Of a stretch of DNA of 64,000 nt, positions 9,526 through 17,022 are shown piece by piece. The translations under genes and the position numbers were made by a program. Location: assembly GCA_023954195.1 (NCBI GenBank), contig JAMLIK010000005.1:124001-188000 (forward strand), given 5' to 3'. The stretch comes from Xanthobacteraceae bacterium. GTDB taxonomy: Bacteria; Pseudomonadota; Alphaproteobacteria; Rhizobiales; Xanthobacteraceae. How positions within the stretch are numbered: the first letter of the stretch is position 1; each line of letters opens with the position of its first letter. The notes beneath the pieces were generated by a model that searched no databases, had not been told where the DNA came from, and saw only the letters and a program-made list of their open reading frames with translations.

Positions 9526-10356
9526 TTACGCGTTGCGGGTCGCCATGCGATACAGCGCCCGCGCCCCGGCGTCGAGCAGGAAGCCGAGCAGGCCGATCAT
9601 CAGCACCGTCGCCATCAGTTCGGAATAGGCGAGGCGGTCGCGGGTATCGAGGATGAAATAGCCGAGGCCGGCGGAGACGCCGAGCATCTCGCACGGCACC
9701 AGCACGATCCAGACGATGCCGATGGCCAGCCGCAGGCCGGTCAGCACATGGCCGAGCACGCCGGGCAGGATGACGTGCCGCAGCGTTTCCCAGCGCGTCG
9801 CCGCGAGGCTGGAGGCGAGGCTGAGCCACGCCGGCTGCAAGCGCCGCACGCCCTCGGCGGTGTTGAGCACGATCGGCCACACCGCCGCGAACGCCAGCAT
9901 GAAATAGATCGGATCGTCGCCGACGCCGAACACCATCACCGCGATCGGCATCCACGACAGCGGCGAGATCATGCGCAGGAACTGAAACGCCGGCGAGGTC
10001 GCGGCGTTGAGGCGCTGAAAGCGGCCGACGGCAAGCCCGAGCGGCACGCCGACCGCAAGCGCCAGGCCGAGCCCGACCAGCACGCGGCGCAGGCTCACCA
10101 GGATATGCACCGGCAGGTCGGGCCCGCTGAGAAGCGCGATCAGCTTTGGAATCGCGGCGGTCGGCGAGAAGTGGCGGATGAAACCGTCGGATGAGGCCAG
10201 CACGTCGGTGCCGATCCACCACAGCGCCAGCAGCGCCAGCAATCCGCCGAGGCCCGAGGCCGCGTTGCGCCATGCGGGCGGCGCAAGCCAGTCCGGCCGC
10301 TGGAACGAACGCCGTTTCGCGTGCGTCAAAGCGTCGGTGGGCCAACTGATACTCAT
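9526..10356 (-). CDS. ABC transporter permease, SsuC/NrtB/TauC type
   Basis: A 276-residue inner-membrane permease with about six hydrophobic helices and the cytoplasmic EAA-like loop that contacts the ATPase (LASSLAATRWETLRHVILPG). It is of the family serving nitrate, taurine and sulfonate importers. The ATG at 10356 overlaps the stop of the binding-protein gene (ATGA). It is the last gene of the five-gene minus-strand cluster 14075-9526. The substrate is not readable from the sequence; organosulfur compounds are suggested by the neighbouring flavoenzyme. Confidence 0.9.
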   Translation of the reverse strand: MSISWPTDALTHAKRRSFQRPDWLAPPAWRNAASGLGGLLALLALWWIGTDVLASSDGFIRHFSPTAAIPKLIALLSGPDLPVHILVSLRRVLVGLGLALAVGVPLGLAVGRFQRLNAATSPAFQFLRMISPLSWMPIAVMVFGVGDDPIYFMLAFAAVWPIVLNTAEGVRRLQPAWLSLASSLAATRWETLRHVILPGVLGHVLTGLRLAIGIVWIVLVPCEMLGVSAGLGYFILDTRDRLAYSELMATVLMIGLLGFLLDAGARALYRMATRNA

Positions 10357-11555
10357 GCCGCGATCACCTCGGTGCGGGTGAATGTCTCCGGCAGGCCGAA
10401 TGCCGCCATGCCGCCCTGTGCGGCGATCGCCTTCTTGACAAAGCTGTCGTCGACCAGTTCGCGACCGGCCGCCGCCGGATCGAGCGTGTCGAGGAAGCCG
10501 CGGTCGCCCTCGACCAACGTGTCCTTGAGGCGGCCGACCAGTTCCTCGGTGTAGCTCGGATAGGGGTAAGGCTGGAAGTCGATGCGGCGCTGGCGCCAGT
10601 CGGGATGCCGGATCGCGCCGCTCTTGACGTAGAGGCTCTCGTCGCTCGGCGGCGGCGCCAGCACTCGCGTCAGCACCTCGACGCTGTGCGGCGTGTACTG
10701 GTTCGGATTGTCCTTCGACAATAGCGCCGCCGTCTCGGCGCGGTGGTCGCGGGTCCACAGCTGCGCCTTGACCATGGCGTTGACGGCGCGCTGCACCCAT
10801 TCCGGGCGCTGCTGGATGTCGCGCTCGTGCATGAACACCAGGCAGCAGGCGTGGTCCTTCCAGACGTCGGCGGTGAAGCGCAGCATCTTGCCGACGCCGA
10901 GCACTTCGCTGGCGGCGTTGAACGGCTCGGCGACGATGTAGCCCGAGATCTGCTTCGAGGCCAGCGCCGGCACCATGTCGGCGGGCGCCATCACCACCAG
11001 ATTGACCTCGTTGGCGGCCGGCTTGCCGGCGCGCTTCGACACCGGTACGAGCCCGTTCTCGCGAAGCAGGATTTGCAGCACCACGTTGTGGATCGAGTAC
11101 CAGAACGGAATCGCCACCGTGGTGCCGCCGAGGTCCTTCACGCTGTTGATGTGCGGCAATACGCTCAAGCCCGAGCCGCTGGTGTGATTCCACGCCACCA
11201 CTTTCGCCGGAGCCTTGCTGCCGAAGCGCGCCCACACCGTCATCGGCGACAGCAGATGCACGGCGTTGACCTGGCCGGAGATGAAGGCTTCCAGCACCTG
11301 CGCCCAGCTTCGCAGCCGCACCGGCTTCTCGGCCTTGATGCCCTGCTCCTCGAAAAAGCCCTTGCCGTGCGCGACCAAAAGCGGCGTGGCGTCGGTGATC
11401 GGCAGATAGCCGATGCGCAGCGGCGCGTCGGGAGCCTCGGCGCGGGCCTCGAAGGCGCGCAGCAAGGGCGCGGCGCCGCCGGCCGTCAGCAGCGCCGAGA
11501 GTTTCAGCATCTGGCGGCGGGAGACATCGAAGCGGGTGAATTCATCGGCCGACAT
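10353..11555 (-). CDS. Tat-exported ABC substrate-binding protein, NrtA/SsuA-like
   Basis: A 400-residue periplasmic binding protein. The N-terminus carries a twin-arginine signal (SRRQMLKL at residues 12-19, a hydrophobic stretch, then a probable cleavage near ARAEAP). The mature part begins RIGYLPITDATPLLVAHGKG, typical of the NrtA/CmpA/SsuA family that binds nitrate, bicarbonate, sulfonates or related anions. It is coupled to the permease gene by a 4-base overlap; the ATPase gene lies 24 bases upstream. Tat export suggests folding in the cytoplasm before transport, which is less common for this family than Sec. Confidence 0.88.
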   Translation of the reverse strand: MSADEFTRFDVSRRQMLKLSALLTAGGAAPLLRAFEARAEAPDAPLRIGYLPITDATPLLVAHGKGFFEEQGIKAEKPVRLRSWAQVLEAFISGQVNAVHLLSPMTVWARFGSKAPAKVVAWNHTSGSGLSVLPHINSVKDLGGTTVAIPFWYSIHNVVLQILLRENGLVPVSKRAGKPAANEVNLVVMAPADMVPALASKQISGYIVAEPFNAASEVLGVGKMLRFTADVWKDHACCLVFMHERDIQQRPEWVQRAVNAMVKAQLWTRDHRAETAALLSKDNPNQYTPHSVEVLTRVLAPPPSDESLYVKSGAIRHPDWRQRRIDFQPYPYPSYTEELVGRLKDTLVEGDRGFLDTLDPAAAGRELVDDSFVKKAIAAQGGMAAFGLPETFTRTEVIAA

Positions 11556-11579
11556 GGCGAACCTTTCAGGTGTGATTGT

Positions 11580-12371
11580 TCAGGCGGCGCGGCGTGGCGC
11601 CGCGGCGCGCAGCGTCGAAAGAATCTCGACGCGGATCGCGCCCAGCTCGGCGATCAGATCCTCGCGCGGCTTGGGCAGGTCGATGCGCCATTCGCCGATC
11701 ACGGAGGCCGGCGCGCCGCCGAGCAGCAAGACGCGGTCCGAGACCTTGAGCGCCTCGTCGATATCGTGGGTGATGAGAACAGCGGCGGTGCGGAAGTCGC
11801 GCACCAGCTTGAGCAGAAGGTGCTGCATCTCGGCGCGGGTCACCTCGTCGAGCGCGCCGAACGGCTCGTCCAGCAGCAGGATTTCCGGCTTGCGGGCGAA
11901 GCAGCGCGCCAGCGCCGTGCGTTGCGCCATGCCGCCGGAGAGTTCAGTGGGAAATTTTCGGCGCGCTTGCGTCAGCCCGACCTCGCGGATCGCCATCTCG
12001 ACCCGCGCCGCGCTTTCGGCGCGCGCGAGCTTCGGCTGATGCTTGAAGTCGAGTCCGAAGGCGACGTTCTTCTCCAGCGTCAGCCACGGCAGCAGGCTCG
12101 GGTCCTGAAACGCCACCGCGACGCGTGGATGCACGCCATCGAGCGGCGCGCCGTTCATGGTGACGGCGCCCTCGGTCGGCGCTTGCAACCCGGCGAGCAC
12201 GCGCAGCAGGCTGGATTTGCCGACGCCGCTCGCGCCGAGCAGGCTCACCGTCTCGCCGGCGTTGAGCGCGAAGTCGAATCCCGCGATCACCGCGCGGGAC
12301 TGGCCCGGATAGCGCAGCGCGACCTGGCTTGCTTGCAGGACCGGTGACAGGCGGGAGGCGGGTTCGGTCAT
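11580..12371 (-). CDS. ABC transporter ATPase, SsuB/TauB/NrtD type
   Basis: A 263-residue ATPase with Walker A GASGVGKSS at 46-54, signature LSGGMAQ near 142, Walker B ILLLDEPFGALDE near 164 and the switch His in LITHDIDEAL. It energises the importer formed with the two genes downstream. The start at 12371 lies 4 bases from the stop of the acyl-CoA-dehydrogenase-like gene, so both belong to one transcript. Confidence 0.92.
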   Translation of the reverse strand: MTEPASRLSPVLQASQVALRYPGQSRAVIAGFDFALNAGETVSLLGASGVGKSSLLRVLAGLQAPTEGAVTMNGAPLDGVHPRVAVAFQDPSLLPWLTLEKNVAFGLDFKHQPKLARAESAARVEMAIREVGLTQARRKFPTELSGGMAQRTALARCFARKPEILLLDEPFGALDEVTRAEMQHLLLKLVRDFRTAAVLITHDIDEALKVSDRVLLLGGAPASVIGEWRIDLPKPREDLIAELGAIRVEILSTLRAAAPRRAA

Positions 12372-12375
12372 GGCG

Positions 12376-13482
12376 TCACGCGATGGCGGAGATTGCGGCC
12401 GGCTCTCCGGCCAATGGCTGCTCGTGGACTTGCAGCGCCAGTTTCAACTGCACGATGCTGGGCGTGATGATCGGCAGGAACGCGGCCTCGCGCTGGCGGC
12501 GCTGGAAACCCGCGCCGGGGCCGGCGAGATAGGCGCGGCCGCCCGAGGCGGAGAGTTCGATCTGCAAGGCTTCCGCCGCGATTTCGGCGAGGCGGATGCG
12601 CAGGCGGAACAATTGCGCCGGATGAGCGACGAAACGGTGGCCGCCGAGCCCGTCGCGCAATGCCGCCTCCGCCGCGCGCAGCGCGGCGGTGAGTTCGGTG
12701 ACGGGCCGCGCCAGCACGTCGCGGCCGAGATTCAGGCGCGCGCCGGCTTCCGCGAGCGCGCGGCGGGCAAGCCCGCTCGACATCGCGCATTGCATCGCCA
12801 GGAACGCCGGCCGCACTTTCGGCAGCCATTCGCTGGCGTTGTGGTGCAGGATGCGATCGGCGCCGATGCGGACATTGTCGAATTGAAGTGCTGCGGTCGA
12901 GGTGGCGCGCATCGCCATCAGGTCGAGATCGTCGGAGCGCGCCAGCCCTTGGTCATCCGACGACAGCACGGCGACGAAGGCCGGCGCGTGGCCGTCGCCG
13001 CTGACGGCGGCGGCGACGTCGAAGCCGCCGCGGCGCAGGTTGGTCACCCATGGCAACTTGCCGTCGATCCGCAGCGTGCCGCCGGCTTCCGGTGTCGCGC
13101 GGATCTGCAATTCCTCGATGCCGGAGAGGAATTTCATGGCGTTGGACAGGCCGGTGGCCCCGGCGCGGCGGCCCGCCAGCAGATCCGGCAGCAGCTTTTC
13201 GCGCAATGCCGCGTTGGGGCTCTGCAACAGGTATTCGATGAAGCTGCGGTGACCCCAGAACACGAACCCCGCCGCCAGCGAACGTTCCGAGACGGCGGCA
13301 ATCGCCGTCACCGCGTCGTTGACGTCGCCGCCGCTGCCGCCTTGCGCCACCGGCACGCCGATGCGGAACAGGCCGGCGGCGGCGAGGCGCGGCAGCACCT
13401 CGGCCGCGTCGTCATTGGAGGTGTCGAGGCGGATGGCGCTGGCGTCGAGCCAGGCCGCGAGATCGGTTGAGAGCGTGGTCAT
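12376..13482 (-). CDS. Acyl-CoA dehydrogenase-fold flavoenzyme (DszC/SfnB-like)
   Basis: A 368-residue protein of the acyl-CoA dehydrogenase superfamily: an N-terminal helical domain, a middle beta domain (ATGLSNAMKFLSG, LPWVTNLRRG, MRATSTAALQFDNVRI) and a helical C-terminal part. No clear catalytic Glu of true acyl-CoA dehydrogenases could be picked out. In operons with sulfonate-type ABC transporters, members of this fold are usually DszC/SfnB-type flavin-dependent oxygenases of organosulfur degradation; this role is inferred from context. The start at 13482 (MTTLSTDLAAWL) is chosen because the upstream extension is arginine-rich shadow sequence overlapping the next gene. Confidence 0.75.
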   Translation of the reverse strand: MTTLSTDLAAWLDASAIRLDTSNDDAAEVLPRLAAAGLFRIGVPVAQGGSGGDVNDAVTAIAAVSERSLAAGFVFWGHRSFIEYLLQSPNAALREKLLPDLLAGRRAGATGLSNAMKFLSGIEELQIRATPEAGGTLRIDGKLPWVTNLRRGGFDVAAAVSGDGHAPAFVAVLSSDDQGLARSDDLDLMAMRATSTAALQFDNVRIGADRILHHNASEWLPKVRPAFLAMQCAMSSGLARRALAEAGARLNLGRDVLARPVTELTAALRAAEAALRDGLGGHRFVAHPAQLFRLRIRLAEIAAEALQIELSASGGRAYLAGPGAGFQRRQREAAFLPIITPSIVQLKLALQVHEQPLAGEPAAISAIA

Positions 13483-13499
13483 GACGGAATCCTTGCAAC

Positions 13500-14075
13500 T
13501 CACTCGGCGGCGACGGCGACGGCTGGCGCGGTCCACGCATAGGGCTGAAGCTGCGGGTTCAGCTCCGGCTTGCCGAGGTTGTTGGCGAAGTTGCACAGCG
13601 TCGCCAGGCTGACGCCGAGCACCACTTCCAGCGCGCTGGCGTCGCTGAAGCCGGCGGCCTTGAAGGCGGCCAGCTCGGCGTCCGCCACCGCGCCGCGGCT
13701 GCGGATCACCGCGCGGGTGAAGACGGCCACGGCGTCAAGCCGGGCGTCGGGCACGCGGGCGTTGGCGCGCAGCGCGTCGACGATGTCCTCGGTCAGCCCG
13801 GCCTTCTTGTAGGCGATGGCGGTGTGGCCGGCGACGCAGAAGCCGCAGCCATGGGTGGTGGCGGCGGTGATCTGCACCGCCTCGCGCTCCGCCAGCGACA
13901 GGTCGCTGCGGGCGTTGATGCCGGACACGGTCTGATAGGTTTCCAGCGCCACCGGCGCGTTGGCCAGCAGGCCGATCAGGTTCGGGATGAAGCCATTGGC
14001 CTTTTCGGCCTTGGCGACGCCGTCGCGGGCGGCTTCGGGCGCGGTCTCAGTGTTGAGGATGGGCAGGCGGGCCAT
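13500..14075 (-). CDS. AhpD/carboxymuconolactone-decarboxylase-fold protein
   Basis: A 191-residue member of the AhpD-like superfamily, with the redox motif CGFC followed by a histidine (HGCGFCVAGHTAIA) that defines peroxidase-related members. Such proteins use the two cysteines to reduce peroxides. It is the first gene of the cluster with the flavoenzyme and ABC importer, 17 bases upstream of the flavoenzyme, so a role in clearing peroxide produced by flavin chemistry is plausible. An AT-rich promoter region lies directly upstream. Confidence 0.85.
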   Translation of the reverse strand: MARLPILNTETAPEAARDGVAKAEKANGFIPNLIGLLANAPVALETYQTVSGINARSDLSLAEREAVQITAATTHGCGFCVAGHTAIAYKKAGLTEDIVDALRANARVPDARLDAVAVFTRAVIRSRGAVADAELAAFKAAGFSDASALEVVLGVSLATLCNFANNLGKPELNPQLQPYAWTAPAVAVAAE

Positions 14076-14372
14076 GAAAATTGCTCCAGCGGGATGACGG
14101 CGGACGGCGCGACGGCGCCGGGCTCGACAGGTTCAGTTGATGCTAGTTTAGCAAATTTCTATCGTTTGCGGCGAATGTAGAGAAAATAACAAAATGCTAT
14201 TTGCTTAAACTTCCTCATATGGAGGAAAATTCTCTATCTAATGCGCGCGGAAGAAAGTTCGCCTGCGGGGTTGCGGTGTCATTCATTGCCGTGCGGACCG
14301 TGTCCCGGATCAGCGAAGCGGCACCGCGCTTGCGCTCGCGCCGCATCATGCGTGGTGGCGGGACCCGGTACT
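14076..14372. promoter_or_regulatory. AT-rich promoter region for the ABC/flavoenzyme cluster
   Basis: No convincing gene. About 110 bases (14,135-14,245) are strikingly AT-rich compared with the surroundings, as expected for a regulated promoter reading left into the 14075-9526 cluster. A short inverted repeat, TTCCTC-ATATG-GAGGAA, is at 14,211-14,227 and could be a regulator site. The remaining ~120 bases next to the Trm112 gene hold nothing recognisable. Confidence 0.5.
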
Positions 14373-14573
14373 TCAGTCCAGCGGCCGCGCTTCCTCGGGC
14401 AGCATGATCGGGATGCCGTCGCGGATCGGATAGGCGAGCTTGGCGGCGCGGGAAATCAGCTCCCGCCGCGCGGCGTCGAATTCCAGCGGCCCCTTGGTGA
14501 GCGGGCACACCAGAATCTCCAAAAGTTTCGGATCGACGCCGGCTTCGGGATGCTCGTTCGCGGGCGTGGTCAT
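14373..14573 (-). CDS. Trm112-family small protein
   Basis: A 66-residue protein; ATG 14573 has GGAG six bases upstream. It matches the Trm112/YcaR family ([19 protein letters not shown], then [18 protein letters not shown]). Eukaryotic Trm112 activates methyltransferases; bacterial versions are of unknown function. The zinc-binding Cys pairs of classical Trm112 are missing: only one Cys remains in CPLTKGPL. It is probably transcribed with the LON-domain gene about 280 bases upstream, although repeats lie between them. Confidence 0.85.
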   Translation of the reverse strand: MTTPANEHPEAGVDPKLLEILVCPLTKGPLEFDAARRELISRAAKLAYPIRDGIPIMLPEEARPLD

Positions 14574-14614
14574 CGGCGGCTCCAAGACGGACTTCGAACG
14601 TTCTTATGCGCGGT

Positions 14615-14803
14615 GGTGGATGCCCGGATCAAGCCCGGATTGTGCACGGTCCTGCAACACGAAAGCCGTCATGCTCCGCGCAGGCGGAGCATCCAGTATT
14701 CCGTGATGGATCAGATTTCCCACGAATGCACGCGGATGACCGGATCGTCCGCCGGAGCCTGTCATCGGGCCGGCGAAGCCGGACCCGTTGGCGGACGATG
14801 ACG
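14615..14803. repeat. Palindromic intergenic repeats, family A fragment plus family D
   Basis: A family A fragment (GATGCCCGGATCAAGCCCGG) at 14,619-14,638 is followed by a family D element at 14,667-14,803 that opens GTCATGCTCCGCGCAGGCGG and ends GGCGGACGATGAC, with an internal CCAGTATTCCGTG. A second family D copy is at 42,738-42,873. The element fills the gap between the Trm112 and LON-domain genes. Confidence 0.75.
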
Positions 14804-14852
14804 CCTGATGTCCGGTCAAGCTCCGGGACAGCATCACGACGGGTGCCGGCCC

Positions 14853-15527
14853 TCACTGCAATGGCGGGTCGCCGCTGGTGCGGGTCCTGGCGAGGTCCAT
14901 CTCGGTGACGGCGATGAGAATCTCGGCGCGGGTCTTGAGATCGGGCGCTTCCAGCATCGCCTGTTTCTCGGCCACCCCATAGGGCGACATCATCGCCAGC
15001 GCGTTGACCAGCGCCTCGTTGGGCGCGGTCTCGATGCCGTTCCAGTCCACCTTGAGGTGGTTGACCTTGAGGAAATCCGACAGCGCCGCGAGCAGGGCGG
15101 CGCGATCGACCTCGTCCTCGCCCTTGCGCGCGGTGAAGTCGTCGACGAAGGGGAAGAAGTCCACCCGGCACTGGCGATAGGGCGTCAGCCCCGACAATTC
15201 CTCGATCACCTTGAAACGCGCGACGCCGGTGAGTTCGAGGATGTAGCGGCCGTCGCCGGATTCGGCGAGCTGGGTGATGCGGCCGACGCAGCCGACCTTG
15301 AACAGCCTCGGACGGTCGGCATCGGCGCTGTGCGCGGCGTCGGGCTGGATCATGCCGATCAGGCGATGGCCGTCGCGGAACGCATCGTCGACCATCGCCA
15401 GATAGCGCGGCTCAAAGATGTTGAGCGGCATCTGGCCGCGCGGCAGCAGCAGCGCGCCCGGCAGCGGAAACACCGGGATCGTTTCCGGAAGATCGGCGGG
15501 ACCGCGATAGTCGGCGTTGATCGGCAT
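14853..15527 (-). CDS. LON substrate-binding-domain protein
   Basis: A 224-residue protein made only of the LON N-terminal domain (IPVFPLPGALLLPRGQMPLN, FEPRYLAMVDDA, then GCVGRITQ and YILELTGVARF). It lacks the AAA+ and protease parts of Lon, so it cannot be a protease by itself. Stand-alone forms are common in alphaproteobacteria; their function is unknown. The thioredoxin/CnoX gene ends 48 bases upstream in the same direction, so the two probably form an operon. Confidence 0.9.
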   Translation of the reverse strand: MPINADYRGPADLPETIPVFPLPGALLLPRGQMPLNIFEPRYLAMVDDAFRDGHRLIGMIQPDAAHSADADRPRLFKVGCVGRITQLAESGDGRYILELTGVARFKVIEELSGLTPYRQCRVDFFPFVDDFTARKGEDEVDRAALLAALSDFLKVNHLKVDWNGIETAPNEALVNALAMMSPYGVAEKQAMLEAPDLKTRAEILIAVTEMDLARTRTSGDPPLQ

Positions 15528-15575
15528 GGCTGGCCCTGATGGTGCGGGATGACGCCTCGACGAAAAAGACCTCGA

Positions 15576-16496
15576 TCAGGAAAACAGGATCGCCGACAGG
15601 CGCTTGCGGCCCTCGACGGTCGCCTCGTCGGCGCCGCCCCAGGCCTCGAACAACTGCACGAGCTGCTTGCGCGCGCCGTCGTCGTTCCATTTGCGGTCGC
15701 GCTTGACGATTTCAAGCAGGTGCTGCGTCGCTTCCGCGCGCTTGCCGGCGGCATTGAGCGCGGTGGCGAGATCGAACCGCGCCTGATGGTTCAGCGGATC
15801 GGCGGCGACCTTCTGTTCCAGTTCCGCGACCGGGCCGAGGGAACTCGCCTGTTCGGCGAGATCGATCATCGCCTGCACCGCGCTCACCGCCGCCTCGCCG
15901 CGCTTGGCTTCCGGCACCAGCGCCAGCGTCTGTTTGGCCTGTTCGATGGCGCCGGTCTCGGCGTACCAGCGGGCCAGCCCGGCCAGCGCCGCGATATTGG
16001 CGGCGTCGGCGGCGAGAACCTCGGCATAGATCGCCGCCGCGGTCGAGGCGTCGCCGGCAGCCTGCGCCGCCTCGGCCTCGCTAAGCAGATCGGCGATGTC
16101 GCCGGCGGCGTCGGGAATGCCGGCGGTCAGCTTGGCGATGAAGGCGGTGACCTGGCTTTCCGGCAGCGCGCCCATGAAACCGTCGGCCGGCTGGCCGTTG
16201 ACGAAGGCGATCACCGCCGGAATCGACTGAATACCCATCTGGCCGGGGATGGCGGGATGCTCGTCGATGTTCATCTTGACCAGCTTGACCTTGCCCTTGG
16301 CGGCGCGGACGGCCTTCTCGATGATCGGCGTCAATTGCTTGCAGGGGCCGCACCATGGCGCCCAGAAGTCGATCAGCACCGGCTGGCGCTTCGATTCCTC
16401 GATCACGTCCTTCATGAACGTTTGCGTGGTGGTGTCCTTGATGAGATCGGCGGCGGCCGGGGGCGTCGCGCCGTCGCCCTGGTCGAGAATTGTCAC
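15576..16496 (-). CDS. cnoX: CnoX/YbbN-type thioredoxin with TPR tail
   Basis: A 306-residue protein from GTG 16496, preceded at five bases by GAGG; an in-frame ATG at 16541 has no ribosome site. Residues ~25-130 are a thioredoxin domain with active site WCGPC and the cis-Pro loop IQSIPAV. The rest is alpha-helical and TPR-like (QAAGDASTAAAIYAEVLAAD, LAALAGLARWYAE). This is the CnoX/YbbN layout, a chaperedoxin that guards clients from oxidation and passes them to GroEL/DnaK. CnoX of E. coli has lost the CxxC pair; here it is intact, so disulfide chemistry is expected. The next 365 bases upstream hold no gene. Confidence 0.88.
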   Translation of the reverse strand: MTILDQGDGATPPAAADLIKDTTTQTFMKDVIEESKRQPVLIDFWAPWCGPCKQLTPIIEKAVRAAKGKVKLVKMNIDEHPAIPGQMGIQSIPAVIAFVNGQPADGFMGALPESQVTAFIAKLTAGIPDAAGDIADLLSEAEAAQAAGDASTAAAIYAEVLAADAANIAALAGLARWYAETGAIEQAKQTLALVPEAKRGEAAVSAVQAMIDLAEQASSLGPVAELEQKVAADPLNHQARFDLATALNAAGKRAEATQHLLEIVKRDRKWNDDGARKQLVQLFEAWGGADEATVEGRKRLSAILFS

Positions 16497-16862
16497 GTGA
16501 GCCTCGTCTATGTTCTGAACCTGCCGGATGACCGCGGCCATGACGCAGTAGATGGCGCGGCGAGCGGTATTTTGCAATCCGGCGGTGATACGGCGGTCAT
16601 CCGACACGGCGGCGACGAGACCGTCTCGACAATTGTCGACGCGTCCTGGAAAATTCCTTATGTAACAATGGATTATGCGGCACGCTCGGCACCGCCGCGC
16701 TGAACCCGGCGATGCGGCCCACGGCGCGGCGGCGGACGCCGCGCCGGCAAAAGCCGCTCCCGCCCGGTTTATTCGCGCCGGGGCCTGCCAAACTGTTGCA
16801 TTCGCGAGCGGCATTTGGCATAGCTCTGCCGCTCGGCGGCGCTGCCGCCGAAGTTCTCGGAT
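16497..16862. other. Non-coding gap between cnoX and tRNA-Gly
   Basis: No supported gene in 366 bases. The part next to cnoX should contain its promoter, and the last ~70 bases that of tRNA-Gly. A TTGCAT box near 16,795 followed by CATAGC 17 bases later is a weak candidate for the tRNA promoter. Confidence 0.4.
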
Positions 16863-16937
16863 GCGGGTGTAGCTCAGGGGTAGAGCACAACCTTGCCAAG
16901 GTTGGGGTCGAGGGTTCGAATCCCTTCGCCCGCTCCA
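16863..16937 (+). tRNA. tRNA-Gly (anticodon GCC)
   Basis: A 75-base cloverleaf including encoded CCA. The acceptor stem GCGGGTG pairs with CGCCCGC (one G-T wobble). The D-arm has AGCTCAGGGGTAGAGCA, the anticodon stem-loop is CCTTGCCAAGG with GCC, and the T-arm is GGGTTCGAATCCC. Its last 46 bases are also the left attachment core of the integrated island, so the tRNA has been rebuilt by the element and should remain functional. Confidence 0.97.
16892..16937 (+). repeat. attL core: 46-bp direct repeat in tRNA-Gly
   Basis: Identical over 46 bases to 34,239-34,284, starting CTTGCCAAGGTTGGGG in the anticodon loop and ending with the encoded CCA. The base on each outer side differs, so 46 is the exact extent. 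A duplication starting in the anticodon loop and spanning the tRNA 3' end is the usual signature of a tyrosine integrase using a tRNA attB site. Confidence 0.95.
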
Positions 16938-17022
16938 ATTTCTCCAAGGAATACAGGCATTTGCGAAGCACCTTTCCCGGTGCCTTCCACTTGCTTGCCT
17001 TGGCGGAACCACGGCGGAACCA

